A stretch of DNA of 21,169 bases from Porticoccaceae bacterium (GCA_023228865.1 JALOAH010000069.1:1-21169), one strand, 5' to 3'; shown: positions 1 to 8,217, counted from the first letter of the stretch. Notes: a model not told the origin generated them from the letters alone. Made by a program: numbers and translations.

Positions 1-58
1 ATCCGCTTCAAACCCTTCCCAACCTCTCCGCTTCCAAACAACCTTACTCGTCAGCAGA

Positions 59-130
59 GGCGCGCATTCTACAGCCAACCACAAATCTGTCAACCTCAAA
101 AACAAGGTTTTTTCCTATTTTTTATCGACC
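59..130 (-). promoter_or_regulatory. Ribosomal-RNA-type P1 promoter with UP-like element, reading left out of the window
   Basis: On the minus strand a perfect -35 TTGACA (93-88) is followed by a 16-nt spacer and a -10 TAGAAT (71-66), then a GC-rich discriminator GCGCGCC. The 16-bp spacer and the GCGC discriminator are the hallmarks of stringently controlled rrn P1 promoters, which ppGpp/DksA inhibit. Upstream of the -35 (94-130) lies an A/T-tract region that fits an UP element. The start site should be near 57-59. Bases 1-58 would be the beginning of the rRNA leader; no boxA is visible before the window ends. In Pseudomonas an rrn operon follows tyrS in the same orientation, which agrees. 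The 16S gene itself is outside the window, so the assignment rests on promoter form and synteny. Confidence 0.72.
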
Positions 131-170
131 CGCCAAACGCTAATAATGCTGTTATAGAAGGATTCGATGC

Positions 171-1466
171 TTACTCTATTTCAAACAGGTGGTAATTTTT
201 CTTGCCAACGCGAACAAGAAAGAAGCGGCCATACCGGGCTTTCGTTTTGGCGAAATTCTCCAGCCCCACGGTGTTGGCACTGGAGCCGACAGCAACGCCA
301 TTGATAACGACCGCCTCCCGAGCCAAGGCGTCCTTGACCTGCTTGCCGGATTTCACCACATCGCGTTCGGCGAGCAGGGTTGTCAATGGCTTGCCAATAT
401 CTTCGGCATCGAGCTTGCTGGCGGGCAAACCATCCTGCCGCAGGGCTTCGAAGTCCTCCTCAGAGAGATGCTCAGCGTCGCCACTGAATAGCGCCTGGGT
501 AATGCGCTCCGCTGCCCGCAATCCCTGCTCACCGTGAACAAGGGCAGTGGCCTCGCGGGCAAGAATACCCTGAGCCGTTTTGCGACCCTCTATGTCGGCA
601 TCAGCCCGCTCGATTGCGATAATGTCTGCCATCGACAGAAAGGTAAAATAGCGAAGGAATTTGTAGACATCGGCATCCGCTGTCTGCAGCCAAAACTGAT
701 AGAACGCGTAGGGAGATGTTTTGCTGGCGTCCAGCCAGACAGCACCCGCTTCCGTCTTGCCAAATTTGGCGCCATCGGCTTTCGTAATCAGCGGCACGGT
801 CAACCCAAACGCTTGCGCTCTGTTTTGGCGGCGAACCAGATCGATGCCGCCGACAATGTTGCCCCACTGGTCACTGCCACCCACCTGAAGCGTGCAGTCA
901 TAGCGCCTATTGAGTTCGGCAAAATCCATTCCCTGCAGCAGGGCGTAAGCAAATTCGGTAAACGATATGCCTGCACCTTCGCGCTCCAGGCGCTGCTGAA
1001 CCGATTCCTTGTTGATCATATTGTTGACCGAAAAGTGCTTGCCCACGTCGCGCAGGAAATCCAGCACACTCAGCTGACCAGTCCAATCGAGATTGTTGAC
1101 GACTCTCGCCGGATTCGCGACGTTTTCAAACTGTATAAACTGACTGACTTGCGCCCGTATTTTTTCCGACCACCCAGCAACCACATCTGGCGTATTCAGC
1201 TGACGCTCCGCCGCCTTGAAACTGGGGTCGCCTATCAGACCAGTAGCGCCGCCGACAAGGGCAATGGGAAAGTGGCCGGCTTCCTGAAACCGCCGCAACA
1301 CAAGCAGGGGCACCAGATGCCCCAGATGAAGACTGTCCGCCGTGGGATCAAACCCGCAATACACCACACGCGGCTGCGACAGGTGCTCAACCAGCGCCCC
1401 ATCCCCGGACATTTGCGCAATCAGCCCCCGCGCCTGCAGATCCTCAATCAGCTCCACCTGTGCCAT
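171..1466 (-). CDS. tyrS: Tyrosyl-tRNA synthetase
   Basis: Class I cytosolic aminoacyl-tRNA synthetase that charges tRNA-Tyr with tyrosine. The 431 residues match the length and order of E. coli TyrS (424 aa). The HIGH signature is HLGH at residues 47-50 within [32 protein letters not shown] follows at about 72-88; the tyrosine-site segment GGSDQWGN is at 196-203; the KMSKS equivalent is KFGKT at 234-238; an S4-like RNA-binding domain forms the C-terminus (about 365-431). The ATG start aligns with E. coli, although the Shine-Dalgarno is weak (GGGTG about 8 nt upstream). The gene is divergent from the M23 peptidase across a 163-bp gap and lies just upstream of the rrn-type promoter, with no obvious intrinsic terminator in between. 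No missing motifs or frame problems were seen. Confidence 0.98.
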   Translation of the reverse strand: MAQVELIEDLQARGLIAQMSGDGALVEHLSQPRVVYCGFDPTADSLHLGHLVPLLVLRRFQEAGHFPIALVGGATGLIGDPSFKAAERQLNTPDVVAGWSEKIRAQVSQFIQFENVANPARVVNNLDWTGQLSVLDFLRDVGKHFSVNNMINKESVQQRLEREGAGISFTEFAYALLQGMDFAELNRRYDCTLQVGGSDQWGNIVGGIDLVRRQNRAQAFGLTVPLITKADGAKFGKTEAGAVWLDASKTSPYAFYQFWLQTADADVYKFLRYFTFLSMADIIAIERADADIEGRKTAQGILAREATALVHGEQGLRAAERITQALFSGDAEHLSEEDFEALRQDGLPASKLDAEDIGKPLTTLLAERDVVKSGKQVKDALAREAVVINGVAVGSSANTVGLENFAKTKARYGRFFLVRVGKKNYHLFEIE

Positions 1467-1574
1467 TTTTTACACCCAGTCATAAAAGTGCGCAAACCAT
1501 ACCGAATTCATTTTCAAAAACAAGACCACAAAGAGTGATCTCTGCCATTTCAGGGGTGTGCTAATCGGTTTTTT

Positions 1575-1606
1575 TGTTATACAGTACGGCGCTTAATCAA
1601 TTAAGC
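1575..1606 (+). promoter_or_regulatory. Extended -10 promoter candidate with palindrome at the start site, upstream of the M23 gene
   Basis: TGT-TATACA at 1575-1583 has the extended -10 form TGnTATAnT-like; no good -35 is visible, which extended -10 promoters tolerate. A perfect inverted repeat, arms GCTTAAT and ATTAAGC around a CA centre (1591-1606), lies where transcription would begin, about 24 nt before the ATG. It could be an operator or a 5' mRNA hairpin. The rest of the 1467-1629 divergent gap shows only a weak minus-strand candidate for tyrS (TTGTTT, 16-nt spacer, TATGGT). Confidence 0.45.
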
Positions 1607-1629
1607 TAACAAAAAATTCCGAGTACCCC

Positions 1630-2997
1630 ATGCATCAAAAGCATCGACCAGATTTCTGGGAAGACCTTTTTGCCAATAGTCTGCCAAAAACCCATCTCTA
1701 CGCCGCCGGCGCTGTCGCCACTCTGGTAACGGCCTTACTGGTTTTTGCGCCGTCAGAGAACGTTTCCGCATACCGCGAAAACAGCCTGCAACATTATAGG
1801 CACAAGCAGGAACTGCTCGAACTACTACCCCAGATTGAAGCCATACCCTCCCTGGAACAGGCGGACTCATCAGCACCCGCGGCAGCCAATGAACCGGATT
1901 ACCTTCAACTCGACGAACAGGTTCGCCCCGGCGACAATCTGTCAGAAATCTTCAAGCGCCTTTCCCTCAGCAGCGCCGACCTCTATGCGGTCGCCAATGC
2001 CAGTGAATACGGCGATGAGTTGAAGCGACTTTCGCCGGGGGAGACCGTCACCGTAATCCTTACTGACAATGACGCCATTGCTGAAGTGGTTTATCAGCGC
2101 TCGCCCCTTGAATCATTCCGCTACACCCCCGCCACAGAAGGCTACAAGGGTGAAAAACTCTTGCGCGAGCCGGAAACGCGCTCGGCCTTTCGCCACGTCA
2201 CTATTGAGCACTCCCTGTTTCAGGATGGTGTCGCAGCGGGAATCAGTCACGCCCAAATCATGCAGATTGCCAATATTTTTGGCTGGGACATCGACTTTGC
2301 CCTCGATATCCGCAAAGGCGACACTTTTAGCGTACTGTTTGAAGATCAGTATATCGATGGCAAAAAAATAGGCACCGGCACGATTCTCGGCGCTGAATTT
2401 ACCAACCAGGGCAGAACCCACAAAGCCGTTCGCTATGTGGCCGACGACGGCGATGCCGATTACTACACCCCCGACGGCCAGCCCATGAAAAAGGCGTTCT
2501 TGCGCTCACCGCTGGATTTCACCCGCGTCAGCTCAAACTACAACCCCAACAGGTTGCACCCCATTTTAAAAACCAGAAGGCCTCACCGCGGCGTCGACTA
2601 TGCGGCGCCCACTGGAACTCCGGTTTACTCAGCGGGTAGCGGCAAAGTCATCAAGTCTGGCTTCACCCCGGCGAACGGCAATTATGTTTTTGTCCAGCAC
2701 GGCGACACCTACACCACCAGGTACTTGCACCTGAACAAAATTTCCGTAAAACCCGGCCAGAAGGTCAAACAACGCCAGGTGATTGGCACCGTCGGATCGA
2801 CCGGGTACGCCACCGGCCCCCACCTCCACTATGAATTTCTGGTCAATGGCACCCACACCGACCCGCGCACGGTAAAATTGCCCCAGGCTGAACCCATCGA
2901 CAAACACCTCATGGCCAGCTTTCGCAAGCAAACGGCGCCACTACTGGCAAAACTTGAATCTATACAGGCAACGCAGCTGGCTTCGGTAACCCAATAG
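1630..2997 (+). CDS. Membrane-anchored M23 murein DD-endopeptidase, MepM-like
   Basis: Predicted periplasmic zinc endopeptidase that cuts peptidoglycan cross-links to allow wall growth. Of 455 residues, 22-41 form one N-terminal membrane anchor. Residues 96-115 (EQVRPGDNLSEIF) begin an OapA/LysM-like module. The M23 domain spans about 300-415. Its zinc and catalytic residues are all present: H319 and D323 in HRGVD, H367 in RYLHL, and H398/H400 in GPHLH. Overall layout and length match E. coli MepM (440 aa) and the Pseudomonas protein encoded between tyrS and anmK. The upstream SD is weak (GAG about 10 nt away). The stop is 13 nt from anmK, so the two are likely co-transcribed; one opens murein, the other recycles its anhydro-sugars. 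Substrate bond is inferred from family, not shown. Confidence 0.93.
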   Translation: MHQKHRPDFWEDLFANSLPKTHLYAAGAVATLVTALLVFAPSENVSAYRENSLQHYRHKQELLELLPQIEAIPSLEQADSSAPAAANEPDYLQLDEQVRPGDNLSEIFKRLSLSSADLYAVANASEYGDELKRLSPGETVTVILTDNDAIAEVVYQRSPLESFRYTPATEGYKGEKLLREPETRSAFRHVTIEHSLFQDGVAAGISHAQIMQIANIFGWDIDFALDIRKGDTFSVLFEDQYIDGKKIGTGTILGAEFTNQGRTHKAVRYVADDGDADYYTPDGQPMKKAFLRSPLDFTRVSSNYNPNRLHPILKTRRPHRGVDYAAPTGTPVYSAGSGKVIKSGFTPANGNYVFVQHGDTYTTRYLHLNKISVKPGQKVKQRQVIGTVGSTGYATGPHLHYEFLVNGTHTDPRTVKLPQAEPIDKHLMASFRKQTAPLLAKLESIQATQLASVTQ

Positions 2998-3010
2998 CCC
3001 ACTTAAAACC

Positions 3011-4138
3011 ATGGCTGAAACACTGCTCTATATAGGCCTGATGTCGGGAACCAGCGTGGATGCAGTGGATGCGGTTCTCCTGGCGGTTGCCGGGAACCGC
3101 TTTGCCGTCAAGGGTCATCACTGCCAGCCAGTGCCCGAAAAGCTGCGCGCCGACATCCAGACACTCAGCCATTCCGGCGCAGACAATATCGATCTGCTGG
3201 GCGTAACCGATAACCGCATTGCCACTCTTTTTGCCGACGCCGCGCTGGCACTTATGGCTCAGCAGGAACTGACCGCAGGCGCAATAACGGCCATCGGCAG
3301 TCACGGCCAGACTATTCGCCACCGCCCCGGACAGGCCGGGCAGTTCACCGTCCAGATTGGCGACCCCAGTACAATCGCCGCGCTAACGGGCGTTACCACC
3401 GTCGCCGACTTCAGACGCAAGGACATGGCGCTTGGCGGCCAGGGAGCGCCCCTGGTTCCCGCATTCCACCAGCACATTTTCCGCCATCCAGACCGCAACC
3501 GCGCCATCATCAATATTGGCGGCATTGCCAACATCACCTGGCTGCCATCTCAGCATTCTCCGCAGCCCGTACTCGGCTTTGACACCGGCCCCGGCAATTG
3601 CCTCATGGACAGTTGGACTCGGCACAAGCAAGGAAAACCATTCGATAAAGACGGCCTCTGGGCTGCCAGTGGCAGTGCGGATTCACAGTTGCTGGAGCAA
3701 CTCTTGTCAGAACCCTACCTGCAACGAGCACCGCCGAAGAGCACAGGCAAGGAGTTGTTTAATCTGGAATTTCTCAGCAAAATCCTCGCCGACAACAGAC
3801 GCGATCTCAAGCCCCAGGACATACAGGCGACCCTGTGCGAATTTACTGTTGCCACCATTGTCGGCGGGCTTCAGCTGATTCCCGAAGACACCCGCGCCGC
3901 AGAAATCTATCTCTGCGGCGGCGGCGCCCTCAACCCTTACCTGGTTCAGCGCCTTCGCGACAAACTGCCCCATGAACAGCTGTCGACAACAGCCGCCATG
4001 GGCATAGACCCCATGCATGTTGAGGCCGCCGCCTTTGCCTGGCTCGCCCACCAGGCGCTCCACAAACTGCCCGGCAACATTCCCGCCGTCACTGGTGCAT
4101 CCCGGGAAGCGGTTCTCGGCGGCATCTATTTTCCCTGA
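3011..4138 (+). CDS. anmK: Anhydro-N-acetylmuramic acid kinase
   Basis: Cytosolic sugar kinase of peptidoglycan recycling: it hydrolyses the 1,6-anhydro bond of anhydroMurNAc and phosphorylates it to MurNAc-6-phosphate, the MurQ substrate. The 375-residue protein has the family's usual length (E. coli 369). Diagnostic motifs are LMSGTSVDAVDAVLL at residues 10-24, IGSHGQTIRHRP at 95-106, GGIANIT at 170-176, DTGPGN at 191-196 (D191 is the expected catalytic base) and a C-terminal CGGGALNPYL nucleotide-binding segment. The ATG comes 13 nt after the M23 stop and has little SD, so translation may depend on the upstream gene. In Pseudomonas anmK also follows this peptidase; there erpA comes next, whereas here a PPK2 gene does. 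Intact, high confidence. Confidence 0.97.
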   Translation: MAETLLYIGLMSGTSVDAVDAVLLAVAGNRFAVKGHHCQPVPEKLRADIQTLSHSGADNIDLLGVTDNRIATLFADAALALMAQQELTAGAITAIGSHGQTIRHRPGQAGQFTVQIGDPSTIAALTGVTTVADFRRKDMALGGQGAPLVPAFHQHIFRHPDRNRAIINIGGIANITWLPSQHSPQPVLGFDTGPGNCLMDSWTRHKQGKPFDKDGLWAASGSADSQLLEQLLSEPYLQRAPPKSTGKELFNLEFLSKILADNRRDLKPQDIQATLCEFTVATIVGGLQLIPEDTRAAEIYLCGGGALNPYLVQRLRDKLPHEQLSTTAAMGIDPMHVEAAAFAWLAHQALHKLPGNIPAVTGASREAVLGGIYFP

Positions 4139-4153
4139 AACCAGAATTTCGTC

Positions 4154-4936
4154 ATGACCAATTTTTGTCTTAAAGATATTGATTTAGCCGCCCAGCTTAA
4201 GGATCGGCGCGAATATGAGGACAAGCTCGACAACCTGCAAAGTCGCATCAATGCACTCCAGAGTGCCTGCTATCACAATGGTCACCGCATTGTGATTGTC
4301 TTTGAAGGCTGGGATGCCAGCGGCAAGGGTGGCGCCATAAGACGCCTCACAGAGAAGCTGGATCCTCGCTCCTTCCGCGTCCATCCCATCGCCAAGCCCG
4401 ATGAGCGCGAGCGCCGCCAACACTACCTGCAGCGTTTCTGGGAGAAAATCCCCGCCAAAGGCCAGATCGCCATCTTCGACCGCAGCTGGTATGGCCGCAT
4501 CCTGGTTGAGCGCATTGAAGGTTTTGCCACCGTTGCGGAGTGGACCCGCGCCTACACAGAAATTAACCAGTTTGAAACCGCCCTCAGCGATGATGGTGTC
4601 CTTATCATCAAACTCTTTCTGCACATCAGTCAGAAAGAGCAACTCAAGCGCTATCTGGAACGGTTGGAAAATCCCAAAAAACACTGGAAACTTACCGAGG
4701 ACGATCTGCGCAATCGCAGCCGCGCCGACGCTTACGCGACCGCCTTTGAAGACATGCTCAACAAAACCCATCAGCATCAGGCGCCCTGGTTTCCAATTGC
4801 CGGCGAGCACAAATGGTTTGCCCGGGTGAGCGTCCTCGAGACCGTTTGCAAGCAGATAGAAGGCGCCATAGACACCCGTATTCCCCATTATTCAAAGGAT
4901 GAAATTGCGCAAACCAAAGCATCGCTGGGGCTATGA
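4154..4936 (+). CDS. Single-domain polyphosphate kinase 2 (PPK2) family protein
   Basis: P-loop kinase that transfers phosphate between polyphosphate and nucleotides. The 260 residues carry one PPK2 domain: Walker A GWDASGKGGAIRR starting at residue 52, a following basic/acidic lid region PDERERRQHYLQRFW at about 82-96, and Walker B FDRSWYGR at 108-115. Length fits a one-domain PPK2, not the two-domain Pseudomonas PAP (about 500 aa). Whether it prefers AMP, ADP or GDP cannot be decided by eye, so I give no class or symbol. It begins 15 nt after anmK and ends 37 nt before a crotonase gene, so it probably belongs to the same transcript. Known roles of the family are NTP/NDP supply from polyphosphate stores. 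A long antisense frame here is a codon-bias shadow. Confidence 0.9.
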   Translation: MTNFCLKDIDLAAQLKDRREYEDKLDNLQSRINALQSACYHNGHRIVIVFEGWDASGKGGAIRRLTEKLDPRSFRVHPIAKPDERERRQHYLQRFWEKIPAKGQIAIFDRSWYGRILVERIEGFATVAEWTRAYTEINQFETALSDDGVLIIKLFLHISQKEQLKRYLERLENPKKHWKLTEDDLRNRSRADAYATAFEDMLNKTHQHQAPWFPIAGEHKWFARVSVLETVCKQIEGAIDTRIPHYSKDEIAQTKASLGL

Positions 4937-4973
4937 CCTCTGATGCTGTTCTCCAGCCACCAAGGTTCGCAAA

Positions 4974-5726
4974 ATGCCCATAACACTTACCACAGAAGGC
5001 GCTATTGCGCGAATTTTTCTCGCCAACCCCGCCAAGCACAATGCCCTGACTGCTGAAGCCCTGGCGCTTTTTATGGATCACCTGGACGTCGTCAGCGCCA
5101 ATGGCGCTATTCGTGCGTTGATCATTACCAACAGCGGGGGAAAAACTTTTTGCAGCGGTGCCGCCCTTCAGCAACTCGCTTCTGGCGCCATGAGTGGCGA
5201 GCTGTTTTCAACACTGACCGACAGGGTAGCCGCTATGGCCGTGCCCACCATCGCCGCTATCAATGGCAATGCTTACGGCGGCGGTGCCGAACTGGCTCTG
5301 AGCTGCGACTTCCGTGTTGGCAGCCATGGCACCAGGGTGTTTGTCCCCCCTGCCCGTATCGGCCTTTGTTATCCGCTCAGCGGCATGCAGCGCTTTGTTC
5401 GCCGCCTGGGATTGACAACGGCCAAGCGCCTGCTGATTGCCGGCGAAGAATTTGATGGCGAACAGCTACTTCAGCACGGCTTTCTCACTCACCTTGTGGA
5501 CGCTGAGGCTGTTGAATCCAGGGCAATCACAATGGCTAGCACCATTGCCGAGCTTGCGCCAATGGCGGTACAAACCATGAAACTGCTGTGCGATGAAATC
5601 GCCTCCGGCACAGTGGTTAACAAGACTGCGCAAAAACTGATTGACCGCTGCAATCATTCCGATGATTTGCGGGAAGGACTGGCCGCTGTTGCCGAAAAGA
5701 GAACCCCGGTCTTCAAAGGAATCTGA
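4974..5726 (+). CDS. Enoyl-CoA hydratase/isomerase (crotonase) family protein, one catalytic Glu missing
   Basis: Crotonase-fold acyl-CoA enzyme of 250 residues. The first oxyanion-hole segment is FCSGAAL at 59-65 and the second is NGNAYGGGAEL at 97-107. E106 aligns with rat hydratase Glu144, but the position of Glu164 is alanine (A127 in PPARIGL), so a standard syn-hydratase mechanism is doubtful; isomerase, decarboxylase or thioester hydrolase activity are alternatives known in this superfamily. The ATG has an AAGG about 7 nt upstream. The gene is last in the run M23-anmK-PPK2-crotonase; the 37-nt gap allows co-transcription, but a functional link to wall recycling or polyphosphate is not evident. 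No acyl-CoA partner gene is next to it. Confidence 0.88.
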   Translation: MPITLTTEGAIARIFLANPAKHNALTAEALALFMDHLDVVSANGAIRALIITNSGGKTFCSGAALQQLASGAMSGELFSTLTDRVAAMAVPTIAAINGNAYGGGAELALSCDFRVGSHGTRVFVPPARIGLCYPLSGMQRFVRRLGLTTAKRLLIAGEEFDGEQLLQHGFLTHLVDAEAVESRAITMASTIAELAPMAVQTMKLLCDEIASGTVVNKTAQKLIDRCNHSDDLREGLAAVAEKRTPVFKGI

Positions 5727-5767
5727 CCAGCCCATTCGCCGCCAGTCAATTGGCAGGCACTCGATCA

Positions 5768-5796
5768 TTGTCCTGTCGCGGCAAACCCCGTATTCT
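5768..5796 (+). promoter_or_regulatory. Sigma-70 promoter candidate for lemA-GIDE
   Basis: TTGTCC (5768-5773), a 17-nt spacer, and TATTCT (5791-5796) give four of six matches in each box with ideal spacing. The start site would be near 5803, about 23 nt before the lemA ATG, with GGGTG as SD. It lies in the 99-bp gap after the crotonase stop, separating the two transcription units. Confidence 0.42.
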
Positions 5797-5825
5797 CTTG
5801 CAAAGATTATGGATATGGGTGAAGC

Positions 5826-6401
5826 ATGGCTATTTCTACGTTCATCACACTGGGGATTTTAGTCCTTATCGCCGGTTACGGCGTCATCATTTACAACAAT
5901 CTGGTTGCCCTCAAACACCGGGTCGCCAAAGCCTGGTCCAATATCGACGTTCTCCTTAAACAGCGCCACGATGAGCTGCCCAAGCTGGTGGAAACCTGCA
6001 AGCAGTACATGGGGTACGAACAGGAAACTCTGGAGAAGGTCATTCGAGCGCGGGGCAATGTCTCCAACGCCAGAGAAAATCAGGACATAAACGCCCTTGG
6101 CAAAGCCGAAACCCAACTGAGAGCAGGCCTGAGCCAGCTTTTCGCCCTCGCTGAAGCCTATCCGGATCTCAAGGCAAACACCTCTTTTCAACATCTTCAA
6201 GGCCGCATCAGCGACCTCGAAAACGCCATCGCCGACCGCCGCGAACTCTACAATGACGCCGTCAATCTCAACAATATCCGCATCGAGCAGTTTCCCGACC
6301 TGCTGATCGCCCGCTTCTTTGCCTTCAAGGCCTTTGAATTGCTGGAATTTAGCGACGAAGAAAAAGCCGACGTCAATATTGGCCAGCTGTTTAACCGGTA
6401 G
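5826..6401 (+). CDS. lemA: LemA family membrane protein
   Basis: 191-residue protein with a single N-terminal membrane segment (about 4-24) followed by the long helical LemA domain. The family signature is clear: YNNLVALKHRVAKAWSNIDV at about 23-42, then LLKQRHDELPKLVETCKQY, and a C-terminal stretch YNDAVNLNNIRIEQFPDLLIA typical of LemA. The biochemical role of LemA proteins is not settled; they are predicted to place the N-terminus outside and the helical bundle in the cytoplasm or periplasm depending on the study. The stop codon is 6 nt before the GIDE gene, so the two are surely co-translated; LemA next to a GIDE-domain gene is a recurrent pairing and suggests a joint membrane function. 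Confidence 0.93.
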   Translation: MAISTFITLGILVLIAGYGVIIYNNLVALKHRVAKAWSNIDVLLKQRHDELPKLVETCKQYMGYEQETLEKVIRARGNVSNARENQDINALGKAETQLRAGLSQLFALAEAYPDLKANTSFQHLQGRISDLENAIADRRELYNDAVNLNNIRIEQFPDLLIARFFAFKAFELLEFSDEEKADVNIGQLFNR

Positions 6402-6407
6402 TTCACC

Positions 6408-7361
6408 ATGCAGGATTTTTTCTGCCAACCCTGCATAGCGGCAATGCCCGCAGGCAAATTCTGGCTGGCTTTGTTTGTCACCACTGCGATTTCCCTGGTG
6501 TCTTTGCTGGCGGCGAAACGCAATTTTATCAAAGCACGCCTCATCGAGGACATGCCGACATCGAGAATTCGCTCCGCCAGCCAGGGTTATATAGAACTCG
6601 CCGGGCTCGCCATTTCGCGGGGGCAAAACCTCAGCGCACCCCTGACTGGCGACCCGTGCCTGTGGTGGCGTTACCGCATTGAGCGCTACCAAAAAACGGG
6701 TAAATCCTCGTCGTGGTCAACGGTGGACAGGGGCGTCAGCACCGCGCCTTTTTTTATGGACGACAGCTCCGGCATCTGCCGTATTGAACCTGCAGATGCT
6801 GAAATTTCTTGCCTTCACCGCAAAGTCTGGTACGGCAGTTCGCGGCTGCCGACTACATCCATTTTGAGCGTCAAGCCGGGATTTTTAAACCGGCTTCAGC
6901 CCCTGCTGGGTTCAGGCCGTTACCGCTATACGGAATTCACCATAAAAGCTGGCGATCCCCTTTATCTGCTGGGTCATTTTGTCAGCGATAGCGATGGCCG
7001 AAAAACCCTCAGCATTGATCAGATTACCGCCCAGCTGATTCGCCGCTGGAAGCAAAATTTTGACGACCTGCTGCAGCGATTTGACCGGGATGGCGATGGC
7101 GCCCTCGACCACAGCGAGTGGCAAACCGTTAGAGAAACCGCTGGCGAGGAAGCCCTCAAGGCTCAACAAACCCTTGGCAGCGACGACATTGAACATCTCG
7201 TCACAAAGCCTGAGGACAGTGAACTGCCTTTTCTGATTGGCAGCCACGGCCAGGAACACCTGAGCCGCAGGTTTCGCTGGCGCGCTCTGGGTTCAGCCGC
7301 CGCTTTTCTCACTGCTGGCAGCCTAGCGACCTGGCTGCTCAGCAGCCGACTGCTGCCTTGA
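6408..7361 (+). CDS. GIDE-domain membrane protein with an EF-hand calcium-binding loop
   Basis: 317 residues. A first membrane segment lies at about 17-35 and a second at about 294-312, leaving a large domain between them. The middle (about 60-190) fits the GIDE/MUL1-like domain: GLAISRGQNLSAPLTGDPCLWWRYRIERY, then DRGVSTAPFFMDD, and AGDPLYLLGH near 181-190. No RING finger is present, so a ubiquitin ligase label would be misleading. Residues 226-237, DRDGDGALDHSE, form a canonical 12-residue EF-hand loop with Asp at 1, 3, 5 and 9, Gly at 6 and Glu at 12, flanked by predicted helices (about 211-225 and 238-252). This indicates Ca2+ binding. It starts 6 nt after lemA and ends 7 nt from the convergent SPOR gene. 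Confidence 0.85.
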   Translation: MQDFFCQPCIAAMPAGKFWLALFVTTAISLVSLLAAKRNFIKARLIEDMPTSRIRSASQGYIELAGLAISRGQNLSAPLTGDPCLWWRYRIERYQKTGKSSSWSTVDRGVSTAPFFMDDSSGICRIEPADAEISCLHRKVWYGSSRLPTTSILSVKPGFLNRLQPLLGSGRYRYTEFTIKAGDPLYLLGHFVSDSDGRKTLSIDQITAQLIRRWKQNFDDLLQRFDRDGDGALDHSEWQTVRETAGEEALKAQQTLGSDDIEHLVTKPEDSELPFLIGSHGQEHLSRRFRWRALGSAAAFLTAGSLATWLLSSRLLP

Positions 7362-7368
7362 ACCGCTG

Positions 7369-8214
7369 TTACGGGCTTGCCAGCTTCTCTATCACCGACC
7401 AGCTCCGCGCCCAGGCGTTGATTCCCGCGTACTGGGTTGAAAGTTGTTTTGATATGCGCAGTGCTTCCCCATAGGAGGCAAACTGGCCATGGGTGACAAT
7501 CCACCAGGGCTCGCCTTTGCTGAGAATTTTCTTTTTGTTTAACGTCAGATGCCGGTATTTTTTGTTGGTCATGAAGGTGTCGCACTGCTTCTGGGTGGCA
7601 AATGCCGCCAGCTGAACCGTGTACCCCTGCAGTTTTGCTTGAGGTTTTTGCTGTGGCTGCGGCGCCACTTCCTTGACGGGCAGGGAAGGTGCTTTGCTCT
7701 CGACACTTTTCGGCGGTGTTTTATCCTCGGCAACCGCCTCACGACCCTCGCCATCCTTGTCGTTTACAGCCGCAGCCTGGTGTTCAGTCTTATCGCGACC
7801 GCGTTTTCCCCATAAATCCACCGTATTTTTCGGCTTACGCGGTTCGGGGCCAAGGTTTTCCACTGCCAGGGCAGCGGCCTGATCATCAATGGCATTCACC
7901 GCCGTCAAGGATTTTCGCGCCCAGGGAATCGCCTCACCGGAGGAAGGGCTTTGGGGGGGCTGCGCGGCTGCGGCAACAATAACCGGCGGCGGCGCTTTGC
8001 CATCAGGGATGATCATGGTTTCATAAACCACTCCATCCACCGGCTTGCCATTGCGCAACCTGCGCTTTTCACAGTATTGGCCATGGTTTTCGGGCTTTTT
8101 CATGCAGTACCAGCTCAGGGTTACTACGCCTTTTTCCTGGCTACCGCCTTTCATCATTGAGCATCCGGCAATGGCGCCAAGAACCGCGGACAACACTAAA
8201 ACTCTTATCGCCAT
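7369..8214 (-). CDS. SPOR-domain lipoprotein
   Basis: 281 residues. The N-terminus MAIRVLVLSAVLGAIAGC is a type II signal peptide with lipobox IAGC and lipidation at C18. Ser-19 follows the Cys, which would allow Lol sorting to the outer membrane. After it comes a small conserved-looking segment with two Cys (WYCMKKPENHGQYCEKRR, about 34-51), then a long Pro/Ala/Lys/Gln-rich, probably disordered linker (about 80-190), and a C-terminal SPOR domain (about 196-275; YTVQLAAFATQKQC ... WWIVTHGQFASYGEA). SPOR domains bind denuded glycan strands at the division septum. It starts 3 nt after the DUF4404 stop, so they form one operon. A septal or wall-tethering role is inferred from the domain only. 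Confidence 0.87.
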   Translation of the reverse strand: MAIRVLVLSAVLGAIAGCSMMKGGSQEKGVVTLSWYCMKKPENHGQYCEKRRLRNGKPVDGVVYETMIIPDGKAPPPVIVAAAAQPPQSPSSGEAIPWARKSLTAVNAIDDQAAALAVENLGPEPRKPKNTVDLWGKRGRDKTEHQAAAVNDKDGEGREAVAEDKTPPKSVESKAPSLPVKEVAPQPQQKPQAKLQGYTVQLAAFATQKQCDTFMTNKKYRHLTLNKKKILSKGEPWWIVTHGQFASYGEALRISKQLSTQYAGINAWARSWSVIEKLASP

Positions 8215-8217
8215 TAC

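Noticed and set aside
534..1538. 334-codon plus-strand open frame antisense to tyrS
   Set aside because: It overlaps an unmistakable tyrS gene, has no SD or recognisable domain, and its composition is that of an antisense shadow.
4184..4888. 234-codon minus-strand open frame antisense to PPK2
   Set aside because: Shadow of the PPK2 gene, whose Walker motifs fix the true frame.
5859..6692. 277-codon minus-strand open frame antisense to lemA and GIDE
   Set aside because: It spans two real genes on the other strand and shows no domain or start signal.
6408..7361. E3 ubiquitin ligase
   Set aside because: The GIDE label comes from eukaryotic MUL1 similarity, but there is no RING finger and no bacterial ubiquitin partner nearby.
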